Part shown: one piece after another, positions 35,741 to 43,860 of the stretch
Layout: every line of letters starts with the position of its first letter
How positions within the stretch are numbered: position 1 is the first letter of the stretch
Origin: Pseudomonas sp. Tri1
GTDB lineage: Bacteria > Pseudomonadota > Gammaproteobacteria > Pseudomonadales > Pseudomonadaceae
Direction: 5' to 3'
DNA length: 64,000 nucleotides
NCBI RefSeq assembly: GCF_017968885.1
Contig: NZ_CP072913.1
Span: forward strand, 4,138,001-4,202,000
Notes under the pieces: generated by a model
The model's input: the letters and a program-made list of their open reading frames with translations, nothing else
What the model was told of the DNA's origin: nothing
Databases searched by the model: none
Program-made: the position numbers and the translations under genes

Positions 35741-37099
35741 TCAGGAGGCTACGGGGGTACGCATCGTGACAAATTCCTCGGCGGCGGTTGGATGCACGCC
35801 GATGGTTTCGTCGAAATCACGCTTGGTGGCGCCGGCCTTGAGGGCGATGGCCAGGCCTTGGACGATTTCTCCGGCATCCGGCCCGACCATATGGCAACCC
35901 AGCACCTTGTCGGTCTCGGCATCCACCACCAGCTTCATCAGGGTGCGCTCCTGGCAGTCGGTCAAGCTCAGCTTCATCGGTCGGAAACGGCTTTCGAAAA
36001 TCTCTACCTTGTAGCCCTCCTCCTTGGCCTGCTCTTCGGTCAAACCCACCGTGCCGATGTTCGGCAGGCTGAACACGGCAGTGGGAATCATCCGGTAATC
36101 CACCAGGCGATATTGCTCAGGCTTGAACAGACGCCGCGCCACCGCCATGCCCTCGGCCAGGGCAACAGGGGTGAGCTGGACGCGACCGATCACGTCGCCA
36201 ATGGCCAGGATCGACGGTTCAGTGGTCTCGTACTTTTCGTTGACCACGACAAAACCCTTCTCGTCCACTGTGACAGCGGTGTTCTCCAGGCCAAGATTGT
36301 CGAGCATCGGTCGCCGGCCAGTGGCGTAGAACACGCAATCGGTGATCAGCGTCTTGCCATCCTTGAGCTCTACCCTGAGGCTGCCGTCGTCGAGTTTTTC
36401 GATGGACTTGATGTCAGCGTTGAACTGCAGATCCAGGCCACGCCGGGTCAGTTCTTCCGCCAGGTGCTTGCGCACCGCACCGTCAAAGCCGCGCAGGAAC
36501 AGGTCACCGCGATACAGCAGCGACGTCTGCGCGCCCATACCGTGGAAAATCCCGGCGAACTCCACCGCGATGTAGCCGCCGCCCACCACGATGACGCGCT
36601 TGGGCAGTTCCTTGAGGAAAAACGCCTGGTTGGAGCTGATGGCGTGCTCGTGCCCCGGAATGTCCGGGATCACCGGCCAGCCACCGGTGGCAATCATGAT
36701 GTGCTTGGCGGTATAGCGCTGGTCGTTGATCTCGACCTCATGGGGCCCGGTGATCCTGGCGTGACCTTCGTGCAGCTCAACGCCGCTGTTGACCAGCAGG
36801 TTGCGATAGATCCCGTTGAGGCGATTGATTTCCCGGTCCTTGTTGGCGATCAACGTGGCCCAGTCGAAACTCGGCTCCCCCGCCGTCCAGCCATAGGCCG
36901 ACGCTTGCTCGAAGTCCTCGGCATAATGCGCACCGTAGACCAGCAGCTTCTTGGGCACACACCCCACGTTCACGCAAGTGCCGCCCAGGTAGCGGCTCTC
37001 CGCCACGGCCACTTTCGCGCCAAAACCGGCCGCGAACCGCGCCGCCCGCACACCGCCGGAACCGGCGCCAATCACATACAAGTCAAAATCGTAGGCCAT
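35741..37099 (-). CDS. gor: Glutathione-disulfide reductase
   Basis: 452 residues, FAD-dependent class I disulfide oxidoreductase. N-terminal FAD motif [16 protein letters not shown], redox pair in [19 protein letters not shown] motif [19 protein letters not shown], and the C-terminal His-Glu pair [11 protein letters not shown] are all present. It regenerates reduced glutathione with NADPH. ATG 37099 is chosen because the FAD-binding strand begins 6 residues later and GGAG lies upstream. Gor near GalU is conserved in Pseudomonas. Confidence 0.95.
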   Translation of the reverse strand: MAYDFDLYVIGAGSGGVRAARFAAGFGAKVAVAESRYLGGTCVNVGCVPKKLLVYGAHYAEDFEQASAYGWTAGEPSFDWATLIANKDREINRLNGIYRNLLVNSGVELHEGHARITGPHEVEINDQRYTAKHIMIATGGWPVIPDIPGHEHAISSNQAFFLKELPKRVIVVGGGYIAVEFAGIFHGMGAQTSLLYRGDLFLRGFDGAVRKHLAEELTRRGLDLQFNADIKSIEKLDDGSLRVELKDGKTLITDCVFYATGRRPMLDNLGLENTAVTVDEKGFVVVNEKYETTEPSILAIGDVIGRVQLTPVALAEGMAVARRLFKPEQYRLVDYRMIPTAVFSLPNIGTVGLTEEQAKEEGYKVEIFESRFRPMKLSLTDCQERTLMKLVVDAETDKVLGCHMVGPDAGEIVQGLAIALKAGATKRDFDETIGVHPTAAEEFVTMRTPVAS

Positions 37100-37180
37100 T
37101 TCTATCTCCTTCGGCAGGCCATCAGCATACCCGCTGTTTTCACCTGAGGCAGCGTTGCGATGGTTATGGGGGCGGAAAAT

Positions 37181-37202
37181 GAAAAAGCCAGCTGGGCTGG
37201 CT
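37181..37202 (-). terminator. Secondary minus-strand terminator downstream of galU
   Basis: AGCCAGC (37186-37192) pairs with GCTGGCT (37196-37202); read on the minus strand it is followed by TTTTTC. It lies upstream of gor and insulates it from galU. Confidence 0.7.
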
Positions 37203-37239
37203 CGAATTGGCAGCAATGCTCAAGTCAAGCGCGCCCCCT

Positions 37240-37327
37240 GTGAGAGCGAGCTTGCTCGCGATGGCGGTGGGTCAGCTTGCATAGTTGTTGAATGTGCCGA
37301 CGCTATCGCGAGCAAGCTCGCTCCCAC
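37240..37327. repeat. REPIN
   Basis: Forward unit (variant GTGAGAGCG...) 37240-37261 and reverse unit 37306-37327, between galU and gor. The 318-base gap holds this pair and two terminators. Confidence 0.9.
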
Positions 37328-37368
37328 AGGGGGTGTTTGTGTGATCTGCGAGCAACTTTTCCCCGGGC

Positions 37369-37401
37369 AAAAAAACGCCCCGAACCAGTCGGGGCGTTTT
37401 T
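37369..37401. terminator. Terminator downstream of galU
   Basis: ACGCCCCGA (37375-37383) pairs with TCGGGGCGT (37389-37397); A tract on one side and T tract on the other. It lies 18 bases past the galU stop. Confidence 0.9.
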
Positions 37402-37418
37402 CAAGGCGCGGCGGGCTA

Positions 37419-38258
37419 TCAGTAAGCCTTGCCGGTCTTGTAGAAGTTCTCGAAGCAGAAGTTGGTCGCGTCGATGTAGCCTTCGGCACCACCGCAGTCG
37501 AAACGCTTGCCCTTGAACTTGTAGGCCATGACGCAGCCGTTCTGGGCCTGCTTCATCAGGGCGTCGGTGATCTGGATTTCGCCGCCCTTGCCTGGCTCGG
37601 TCTGTTCGATCAGGTCGAAGATGTCCGGGGTCAGGATGTAGCGACCGATGATCGCCAGGTTCGATGGTGCGTCTTCAGGTTTTGGTTTTTCAACCATGCT
37701 GTGGACGCGGTAGATGTCGTCGCGGATCATTTCGCCGGCAATCACGCCGTACTTGTTGGTTTCCTGCGGATCGACTTCCTGGATCGCCACGATGGAGCAG
37801 CGGAACTGCTTGTACAGCTTGACCATCTGGGTCAGCACGCCGTCGCCTTCGAGGTTGACGCACAAGTCGTCCGCCAGGACCACGGCGAACGGTTCGTCAC
37901 CGATCAGCGGGCGGCCGGTCAGGATCGCGTGGCCCAAACCTTTCATTTCGGTCTGGCGAGTGTAGGAGAACGAGCACTCGTCCAGCAGTTTGCGGATGCC
38001 AACCAGGTATTTCTCCTTGTCGGTGCCCTTGATCTGGTTTTCCAGCTCGTAGCTGATATCGAAATGGTCTTCCAGGGCGCGCTTGCCACGGCCGGTGACG
38101 ATGGAGATTTCCGTCAGGCCCGCATCGAGGGCTTCTTCGACGCCGTACTGGATCAGTGGCTTGTTCACCACCGGCAGCATTTCTTTGGGCATGGCTTTAG
38201 TCGCTGGCAGGAAGCGAGTACCGTAACCGGCTGCTGGGAACAAGCATTTCTTGATCAT
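37419..38258 (-). CDS. galU: UTP-glucose-1-phosphate uridylyltransferase
   Basis: 279 residues. The nucleotide-binding start KKCLFPAAGYGTRFLPATKAMPKEMLPV and later TEMKGLGHAI, LADDLCV and VEKPKPEDAPSNLAIIGRYIL are typical of bacterial GalU. It makes UDP-glucose for lipopolysaccharide core, exopolysaccharide and trehalose synthesis. The N-terminal signature fixes the start. No other cell-surface sugar gene is adjacent. Confidence 0.96.
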   Translation of the reverse strand: MIKKCLFPAAGYGTRFLPATKAMPKEMLPVVNKPLIQYGVEEALDAGLTEISIVTGRGKRALEDHFDISYELENQIKGTDKEKYLVGIRKLLDECSFSYTRQTEMKGLGHAILTGRPLIGDEPFAVVLADDLCVNLEGDGVLTQMVKLYKQFRCSIVAIQEVDPQETNKYGVIAGEMIRDDIYRVHSMVEKPKPEDAPSNLAIIGRYILTPDIFDLIEQTEPGKGGEIQITDALMKQAQNGCVMAYKFKGKRFDCGGAEGYIDATNFCFENFYKTGKAY

Positions 38259-38493
38259 ATAAGTCCTTGAAAAGGCGGTGTGTACGAGTTTCGGGGCAGT
38301 CTAATCAGGCGACGGGCACCTTACAATGCCCGCACTGGCCAACCGATGCCATCATAGAGAAATAAAAAACGCCGGATAGTTCAATCGCCTTTCATCTCGA
38401 TAGGTCCGGTGGTGCCCACTGTACGCCCATGAGCACTGTTTGCGAGCATTTGACGTATCATGGCGCCCTTGATTACGCCAACGAGGCAGCTAG

Positions 38494-38709
38494 ATGTCGG
38501 TCACACAAAACGCAAACGGTTATTCGGTCAGCCAGGACAAGGACGGCCAATGGTGGATTATCAACTACCATGGCGAGCAGGTCGCCGGCCCCCTGCCCAG
38601 CAAAACGATGGCGGTGGAAGTGGCGGCGGTATTCCAGGACGACCGCTCTGCCCCGGCGGCCAAGGAACGTGACACAGCCCCGGCACGCAGCCCCCGCCGC
38701 AAGAAGTAA
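38494..38709 (+). CDS. Small conserved protein of unknown function
   Basis: 71 residues: a folded-looking N-terminal half with aromatic residues (DGQWWIINYHGEQVAGPLPS), reminiscent of a small beta-sheet, followed by a charged Lys/Arg-rich tail (SPRRKK). Codon use is normal for the genome. No signal peptide. I do not recognise a named family. The start ATG at 38494 follows a weak GAGG-like sequence. Confidence 0.6.
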   Translation: MSVTQNANGYSVSQDKDGQWWIINYHGEQVAGPLPSKTMAVEVAAVFQDDRSAPAAKERDTAPARSPRRKK

Positions 38710-38824
38710 GCAGACAAGCCCCAAGTAAATGACGCACGGCATTGAACGGGGCTTTGTTTATCTGTACCGGAATGGCCATTCGCTATACTCTCGCGCCTGC
38801 CCCTCCCTTCCTGATGACGATTCC

Positions 38825-39106
38825 ATGAAAACACTTCTGGCGCTGTTTGCCGTCCTGGCCCTGGCGGGCTGTGCCTCTGCCGAAAAAACCTACCTGAACA
38901 ATGGCGAACAGGGACTGACCATCGATTGCTCCGGCGAAGCCAATGACTGGGCCACCTGTTATGAAAAAGCCGATGCATCCTGTGCCGGCACCGGCTACCG
39001 CATCGTCGGCACCGATGGCACACCGCAGGCCAAGGAAAGCGAAAAGACCCTGGGTGTCGACGTCGGCAACTACACCAGTCGCAGCGTCGTGGTGGTGTGC
39101 AAGTAA
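38825..39106 (+). CDS. Small lipoprotein of unknown function
   Basis: 93 residues with a lipoprotein signal (MKTLLALFAVLALAGCAS; lipid Cys16). The mature part has four cysteines (DCSGEANDWATCYEKADASCAGTGY...VVCK), probably two disulfides, and an aromatic-poor, Gly-rich fold. It resembles small Pseudomonas envelope lipoproteins without known role. ATG 38825 is set by the signal peptide. It is convergent with the 76-residue gene, 4 bases apart. Confidence 0.72.
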   Translation: MKTLLALFAVLALAGCASAEKTYLNNGEQGLTIDCSGEANDWATCYEKADASCAGTGYRIVGTDGTPQAKESEKTLGVDVGNYTSRSVVVVCK

Positions 39107-39110
39107 GAAG

Positions 39111-39341
39111 TTACATGTGGATCTCAGCGAACTTGATACCCAGGCCGCGTATGGTCTCGATCAGTTCGTCGAGGCTGCTGAAGGATTCGACTTCATCCTG
39201 CTCATCCACCAGGAAAAAACTGCGCCCGGCGCTTTTCTTGAAAAAGACGATCCATTCGCCTGGGCTCGCCGGGTTCTGAATCACATGGGTGGCAGATATA
39301 AGACCTTCTGCATGGCGCTCACGCACCTGCTCGCGTTTCAT
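39111..39341 (-). CDS. Small conserved protein of unknown function
   Basis: 76 residues, no signal peptide, acidic C-terminal half. The sequence HVIQNPASPGEWIVFFKKSAGRSFFLVDEQDEVESF suggests a small beta-sheet with a final helix (LDELIETIRGLGIKFAEIHM). I do not recognise a characterised family. It is convergent with the lipoprotein gene. A hairpin terminator lies just upstream on the plus-strand coordinate scale (39362-39395), insulating it from the next gene. Confidence 0.6.
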   Translation of the reverse strand: MKREQVRERHAEGLISATHVIQNPASPGEWIVFFKKSAGRSFFLVDEQDEVESFSSLDELIETIRGLGIKFAEIHM

Positions 39342-39361
39342 CGACTGACTCCATAAATGAC

Positions 39362-39395
39362 AATGCCGCCAACGTTGACCGTGGCGGCATTTTTT
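39362..39395. terminator. Hairpin terminator
   Basis: AATGCCGCCA (39362-39371) pairs with TGGCGGCATT (39382-39391), followed by TTTT. On the minus strand it follows the gene at 39451-39801 at a distance of about 55 bases. Confidence 0.75.
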
Positions 39396-39450
39396 GTCGA
39401 GGGCAACAGTTTATCCGATGCGTGCCCCGCTCGTCAGGCTGAGACGGCGC

Positions 39451-39801
39451 TCAACCGGAAATGCAGGCGTTGGCCGCGTCCTGCACATCGCCGGGACGCA
39501 CAGGCACGTTGGACAGGCTTTCGTGCAACTTGATGCTGCTGCCGCTGGAGCGCTCGTCAATGTCGAACACCGCCGCCGGCAGGGTCGACAGTTTGCCCGG
39601 CACAATCAACCTCACGCCGTTCTTGTGCGGTTCCATTTGCAGCGGGCCACGGCTGCTGGCCAGCTTGTCGGCCACGCACTTGGCGTATTCATGGGGTTTC
39701 TTTCCGGAGATGACGCTCATGGTGGGCGGCGTCTGGTTGATGTCCGATACCGATGCACATCCACTCATTGCCAATGCCAACACCCACACGCTGCGCTTCA
39801 T
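39451..39801 (-). CDS. Lipoprotein of unknown function
   Basis: 116 residues with a lipoprotein signal (MKRSVWVLALAMSGCAS; lipid Cys15). The mature part contains two cysteines (YAKCVADKL and ANACISG) likely to be paired and a beta-rich core (GVRLIVPGKLSTLPAAVFDID). Family not recognised. ATG 39801 is set by the signal sequence and a preceding GGAGG. It is divergent from the DUF1883 gene across 203 bases that contain no other feature I can see. Confidence 0.68.
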   Translation of the reverse strand: MKRSVWVLALAMSGCASVSDINQTPPTMSVISGKKPHEYAKCVADKLASSRGPLQMEPHKNGVRLIVPGKLSTLPAAVFDIDERSSGSSIKLHESLSNVPVRPGDVQDAANACISG

Positions 39802-40004
39802 ATGATTCCTCCAATAAAGACCCTCCGACAGTGCCGACGCCGTTTTTCTCCGGGGCCGCACCGCTTTTTTTATCCCGCTTCCTGCGATAAATGACCAAAG
39901 CCTGGAGCGCGGGCCGGATATTAACACTCGGGGCTGATAAACTGCGCATCATTGTCCCTTGCTATCGTTTTGATTTTGTAGAAAAAGCCCTTCTGGAGGC
40001 GCCC

Positions 40005-40307
40005 ATGAAATTCATCCACCAGCGCGAGCACCTGAACGAAGACGATATCGTCGTTATCGAATGCTCCCAAATGTGCAACATCCGTTTGATGAACGACGCC
40101 AACTTCCGTAGCTTCAAGAACGGCGGCCGGCACACTTATCACGGCGGCGCATTCGATACCTTCCCGGCCAGGATCACTGCACCGAGCACCGGCTTCTGGA
40201 ACATCACCATCGACACCGTCAACCGCCGGGCCATCAGTGTCACGCGCAAGCCGACCCTGACCCACAAGATCAAGATCATCCGGCGTTCCAGCTCGAAACT
40301 GAGCTGA
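40005..40307 (+). CDS. DUF1883 domain protein
   Basis: 100 residues covered by a DUF1883 domain: MKFIHQREHLNEDDIVVIECSQMCNIRLMNDANFRSFKNGGRHTYHGG and a beta-rich end with SVTRKPT. The family is found in many proteobacteria, sometimes fused to TIR-like domains, and its function is unknown. ATG 40005 has GGAGG about 7 bases upstream. A 56-residue gene follows 28 bases later in the same direction. Confidence 0.75.
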   Translation: MKFIHQREHLNEDDIVVIECSQMCNIRLMNDANFRSFKNGGRHTYHGGAFDTFPARITAPSTGFWNITIDTVNRRAISVTRKPTLTHKIKIIRRSSSKLS

Positions 40308-40335
40308 GCATCGCCCCTTCAAGAAAGGCAAAACC

Positions 40336-40506
40336 GTGGCCCAGACAACCAAATACGTCATCAAGTACAAGCTCAACGGCGAACGCCGTTTCGAGTTCGC
40401 ACAACTTCAAACCGGCACCGAGGAAGAAGCCAAGGCAGCGCTACAGGCGTTGCACGGCCAGACCGATGATGTCATCAGCGACATCAGTGTCAGCAAAGCC
40501 TTGTAG
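40336..40506 (+). CDS. Short conserved-looking protein, 56 residues
   Basis: GTG start at 40336 with AAGAAAGG 8-15 bases upstream; stop TAG at 40504-40506. The product starts MAQTTKYVIKYKLNGERRFEF and ends in a helix-rich, acidic stretch with DDVISDISVSKAL. Codon use (strong G/C third positions) and the good ribosome-binding site make it likely real. It probably forms an operon with the DUF1883 gene. Function unknown. Confidence 0.6.
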   Translation: MAQTTKYVIKYKLNGERRFEFAQLQTGTEEEAKAALQALHGQTDDVISDISVSKAL

Positions 40507-40528
40507 CGGCTCACCCTGATTGATTTTT

Positions 40529-40558
40529 TGTGGCGTGGGGATTTATCCCCTCGCCACA
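40529..40558. repeat. Short palindromic repeat
   Basis: TGTGGCG T GGGGAT TT ATCCCC T CGCCACA forms a near-perfect hairpin. The same GGGGAT...ATCCCCTCGCCACA theme recurs at 55748-55890. It is a dispersed hairpin of Pseudomonas intergenic regions, distinct from the REP units. Confidence 0.7.
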
Positions 40559-40700
40559 GGGTAGATGGTTTATCGGTTGGCACAGGGATCCAGGTCCACT
40601 CTCTTGGCGCCCCGGATAAAACATTGACCGCAAGCCTCGGAGTGCCAGTCGTCGGGGCACTCGCCAGACTGAGCAATCCTTTCTACCAAGGTTTGTGATC

Positions 40701-41429
40701 ATGTCCGCCATCCTGCAAACACCCTCGCTGAACCACGCCATAGACAACCTGGACTGGCCTGCCCTGGAACACAGCCTCGATCAGGACGGCAGCGCGATCA
40801 TCCGCAACCTGCTGCCCGCCACGCAATGTCGAATGCTCAGCAGTTTATACGCCGAACCCGGGCTTTTTCGTTCCCGGGTGATCATGGCCCGTCATAGCTT
40901 CGGGCGCGGCGAGTATCAGTACTTTCGTTATCCACTGCCCGATATCGTCCAGCAGCTGCGCCAGTCGCTGTATCCGCTGCTGGTGCCGCTGGCCAATCGC
41001 TGGAACGAATGCATGGGCATCGAAGTGCGATACCCCGACGAGCACGCCGACTTTATTCAGCGCGGCCATGGCGCCGGGCAACAGCGCCCGACGCCGTTGC
41101 TGCTGCAATACGGCCCGCAGGATTACAACTGCCTGCATCAGGATCTGTACGGCGAGCAGGTGTTCCCACTGCAAGTCGCGATCCTGTTGTCGGAACCGGG
41201 CCGGGACTTCAGCGGCGGTGAGTTCGTGCTGACCGAGCAACGCCCGCGCATGCAATCGCGGCCGCAGGTCATCGATCTGAAACAGGGCGATGCGGTGGTG
41301 TTCGCCGTGCATCAGCGGCCGGTCAAAGGCGTTCGCGGTTATTATCGGGTGAACATGCGCCATGGCGTCAGCTGCGTGCACAGCGGCAGGCGGCACACCT
41401 TGGGAATCATTTTTCATGATGCGCAATAA
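40701..41429 (+). CDS. 2OG-Fe(II) oxygenase of the alkB-ada block
   Basis: 242 residues, double-stranded beta-helix oxygenase. The iron facial triad is H-x-D in CLHQDLYGEQ and the distal His in HSGRRHTLGIIFHD, with an Arg for 2-oxoglutarate nearby. It is not AlkB itself, which is the next gene; the last 14 bases overlap the alkB start. The arrangement suggests a second alkyl-lesion or protein hydroxylase working in the same response. ATG 40701 is chosen over a GTG two codons earlier. Confidence 0.85.
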   Translation: MSAILQTPSLNHAIDNLDWPALEHSLDQDGSAIIRNLLPATQCRMLSSLYAEPGLFRSRVIMARHSFGRGEYQYFRYPLPDIVQQLRQSLYPLLVPLANRWNECMGIEVRYPDEHADFIQRGHGAGQQRPTPLLLQYGPQDYNCLHQDLYGEQVFPLQVAILLSEPGRDFSGGEFVLTEQRPRMQSRPQVIDLKQGDAVVFAVHQRPVKGVRGYYRVNMRHGVSCVHSGRRHTLGIIFHDAQ

Positions 41430-42096
41430 CGACACACCGCTCACATTGGACCTGTTTGCCGACCAGGCGCCCACCACACCCGGCCAGGTCGAACAGATCG
41501 GCCAGCAATCCTTCGTGCTGCGCGGTTTCGCCCTCCCCTGGCTGGAGCGTTTGCTGCCGGCCCTGGAAACGGTCTTGCAGGCCGCGCCGTTCCGGCAGAT
41601 GGTCACACCCGGCGGCTTTACCATGTCGGTGGCCTTGAGCAGTTGCGGCGCGCTGGGCTGGACCACCGACCGCAGCGGCTATCGCTACACCGCCCATGAC
41701 CCACAGACCGGCCAGCCCTGGCCACAGATGCCGGCGGTGTTTCGCGAACTGGCCCAGGCCGCCGCCCGGCAGGCGCAGTTCGAGCACTTCGAACCCGACG
41801 CCTGCCTGATCAACCGCTACGTACCCGGTGCACGGATGTCACTGCATCAGGACAAGAACGAACGTTCCCTGGCCGCCCCCATCGTCTCGATGTCCCTGGG
41901 CCTGCCGGCGGTGTTCCAATTTGGCGGCTTCGAGCGCAGCGACAAGAGCCTGCGCATCCCGTTGTTCCATGGCGACATCGTGGTCTGGGGCGGCGTGGAC
42001 CGTTTGCGTTACCACGGCGTATTGCCGCTCAAGGAAGGACAGCACCCGCACCTGGGCAGCCAGCGGATCAACCTGACGTTTCGCACTGCCGGCTGA
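41416..42096 (+). CDS. alkB: DNA/RNA oxidative demethylase AlkB
   Basis: 226 residues, close to E. coli AlkB. Recognisable stretches are APFRQMVTPGGFTMSVALSSCGALGWTTDRSGYRY, DACLINRYVPGARMSLHQDKNE (iron His and Asp), HGDIVVWGGVDRLRYHGV (distal iron His) and the final R-x-NLTFR 2-oxoglutarate arginine. It removes methyl groups from 1-methyladenine and 3-methylcytosine by oxidation. The start overlaps the upstream oxygenase gene; two adjacent ATGs (41416, 41419) are possible. Confidence 0.94.
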   Translation: MMRNNDTPLTLDLFADQAPTTPGQVEQIGQQSFVLRGFALPWLERLLPALETVLQAAPFRQMVTPGGFTMSVALSSCGALGWTTDRSGYRYTAHDPQTGQPWPQMPAVFRELAQAAARQAQFEHFEPDACLINRYVPGARMSLHQDKNERSLAAPIVSMSLGLPAVFQFGGFERSDKSLRIPLFHGDIVVWGGVDRLRYHGVLPLKEGQHPHLGSQRINLTFRTAG

Positions 42097-42104
42097 ATGT
42101 GCAG

Positions 42105-42119
42105 AATTCAACCGCAAGA
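42105..42119 (+). promoter_or_regulatory. Ada-box-like sequence upstream of ada
   Basis: AATTCAACCGCAAGA matches the E. coli ada operator AATTAAAGCGCAAGA at 13 of 15 positions and keeps the A box (AAT), 6-base gap and B box (GCAA). It starts 80 bases before the ada ATG and just after the alkB stop, so ada may have its own inducible promoter. The comparison is from memory of the E. coli sequence. Confidence 0.5.
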
Positions 42120-42184
42120 CCCGGAGTGTTGCCACCTCGCAGGCTCGCTACTGTAGGCAAAACGGGCCAATGGACATAACGACC

Positions 42185-43258
42185 ATGAACAGCACTTCGA
42201 ACAATCCCGCCCCTGAACTGGATCCGCGCTGGGCCGCCGTGCTCGCCCGGGATCCGCGCGCCGACGGACAATTCGTCTATGGCGTGAAGACCACTGGCAT
42301 CTATTGCCATCCCAGCAGCCTGTCGCGGCTGCCCAACCCGCGTAACGTCGAATTCTTCGACACCCCGGAACAGGCCCAGGCAGCCGGCTATCGCCCCAGC
42401 AAGCGCGCGGCCAGGGACCAGACCCAGATCGCCGCCCAACAAGCGGCCCGGGTCGCGGCCGCCTGCCGGCAGATCGAAGCCGCTGAAGAATTGCCAGGCC
42501 TGAATGAACTGGCAGAAAGCGCCGGTTTGAGCCCTTTCCATTTTCATCGGGTGTTCAAGGCGGTCACTGGCCTGACCCCCAAGGGCTATGCCGCCGCGCA
42601 CCGTTCACGCAAGGTGCGCGAGCGCCTGGCCGATGGTGGGACGATCACTGATGCGCTGTACGACGCCGGTTTCAATTCCAACAGCCGCTTCTATGAAGCC
42701 GCCGACAAAGTCCTCGGCATGAAACCCGCCGACTACCGCGCCAAGGGGCAGAACACCGACATCCGTTTCGCCGTCGGCCAATGCTCCCTCGGGGCGATCC
42801 TGGTGGCGCAAAGCGAGCGTGGCGTGTGCGCGATCCTGCTGGGGGACGACCCGGACACGTTGGTGCGGGACCTGCAAGACAAATTCCGCCGGGCCAACCT
42901 GATCGGCGCCGACCGCGAGTTCGAGCAATTGATCGCCCAGGTGGTGGGCTTTATCGAAGCGCCGGCGCTGGGCCTGGACCTGCCCTTGGACCTGCGCGGC
43001 ACGGCGTTCCAGGAAAGGGTCTGGCAGGCCCTGCGGGACATTCCAGCGGGCAGCACCGCCAGCTACGCCGAGATCGCCCAGCGCATCGGCATGCCCAAGG
43101 CCGTGCGCGCCGTGGCCCAGGCCTGCGGCGCCAACAGCCTGGCGGTGGCGATCCCTTGCCACCGGGTAGTGCGCAGCGACGGTAACCTGTCCGGCTATCG
43201 CTGGGGCGTGGAACGCAAGCGTCAGTTGCTGGCGCTGGAACGCTCGTCCGGGGACTGA
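42185..43258 (+). CDS. ada: Ada-type regulator and O6-methylguanine-DNA methyltransferase
   Basis: 357 residues in the full Ada order: N-terminal Ada zinc domain (about 10-85), AraC-type helix-turn-helix (about 90-185; SPFHFHRVFKAVTGLTPKGY), and a C-terminal methyltransferase (about 190-350) with the acceptor AIPCHRVV and the DNA-binding LSGYRWGVERK. In the N-terminal domain only the acceptor-position Cys41 remains of four zinc ligands: the other three positions are Ser45, Ser72 and Ala75. Base repair by the C-terminal domain should be intact; methylphosphotriester sensing is doubtful. ATG 42170 is an alternative start. The 3' end overlaps the convergent GyrI-like gene by 37 bases. Confidence 0.9.
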   Translation: MNSTSNNPAPELDPRWAAVLARDPRADGQFVYGVKTTGIYCHPSSLSRLPNPRNVEFFDTPEQAQAAGYRPSKRAARDQTQIAAQQAARVAAACRQIEAAEELPGLNELAESAGLSPFHFHRVFKAVTGLTPKGYAAAHRSRKVRERLADGGTITDALYDAGFNSNSRFYEAADKVLGMKPADYRAKGQNTDIRFAVGQCSLGAILVAQSERGVCAILLGDDPDTLVRDLQDKFRRANLIGADREFEQLIAQVVGFIEAPALGLDLPLDLRGTAFQERVWQALRDIPAGSTASYAEIAQRIGMPKAVRAVAQACGANSLAVAIPCHRVVRSDGNLSGYRWGVERKRQLLALERSSGD

Positions 43259-43710
43259 ACACCGATGTAGATCGCTACCGAATCGGGGCCGCTGTAGACC
43301 TCGAAATCGCTGGTGAAACGGCGCAGGGTTTGCGGGTTATCGGCGAAATACGCCCAGATCAGGCCCCAGGTCTGGATCACGCAATCGGGCATCGGCCCCT
43401 TGGCCGAAAACACCAGGTAATCCCCGCCTTCGATGTCCACGGCGGGGTAGCCTGCGCTCGTCGCATCGACCTGCACACCGGCGGTCACATCGAAGTAGCC
43501 GGTGGCGTCGGACTCATAATTGGAATACACGCCGTAGACGAACGACTCCGACTGCCGAGCCGGAATCGCGTCGAACAGCCCTTCGGTGAAGAACTGCTGC
43601 CACATCGGACCGATCCTGGCCGTGTCGGGTTGCTGCTCGTCGGTGTTGCGGGTGCGCACCTGCAGACCGGCCACGGTGAAGGGTTCGACGGTCTTGAGTT
43701 TCACGTCCAT
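43222..43710 (-). CDS. GyrI-like effector-binding domain protein
   Basis: 162 residues, a stand-alone GyrI/AraC effector-binding domain: MDVKLKTVEPFTVAGLQVRT at the start, FVYGVYSNYESDATGYFDVTAGVQV in the middle and the final DFEVYSGPDSVAIYIGVQ strand. Such proteins bind hydrophobic small molecules; some hydrolyse cyclopropanoid toxins. The 3' end lies inside ada (37-base convergent overlap). No partner gene is adjacent. Confidence 0.85.
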   Translation of the reverse strand: MDVKLKTVEPFTVAGLQVRTRNTDEQQPDTARIGPMWQQFFTEGLFDAIPARQSESFVYGVYSNYESDATGYFDVTAGVQVDATSAGYPAVDIEGGDYLVFSAKGPMPDCVIQTWGLIWAYFADNPQTLRRFTSDFEVYSGPDSVAIYIGVQSPDERSSASN

Positions 43711-43860
43711 GGGTCAGGCTCCTTGATGTATGAGGCCCGCATGGTAACCCTCCCGCCGTCGAGATCAAGTTGCGGCGCTCGATTGAAAAACTCGACTGGC
43801 CCTCGCCGGCCCACACCTGCTAAAAACCCTGTTTCCTTTCTGCCGTCGGAGACTCCGCAC

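Noticed and set aside
40623..40635. Ada box before the 2OG-Fe(II) oxygenase gene
   Set aside because: ACCGCAAG is shared with the box before ada, but the AAT element at the required distance is missing.
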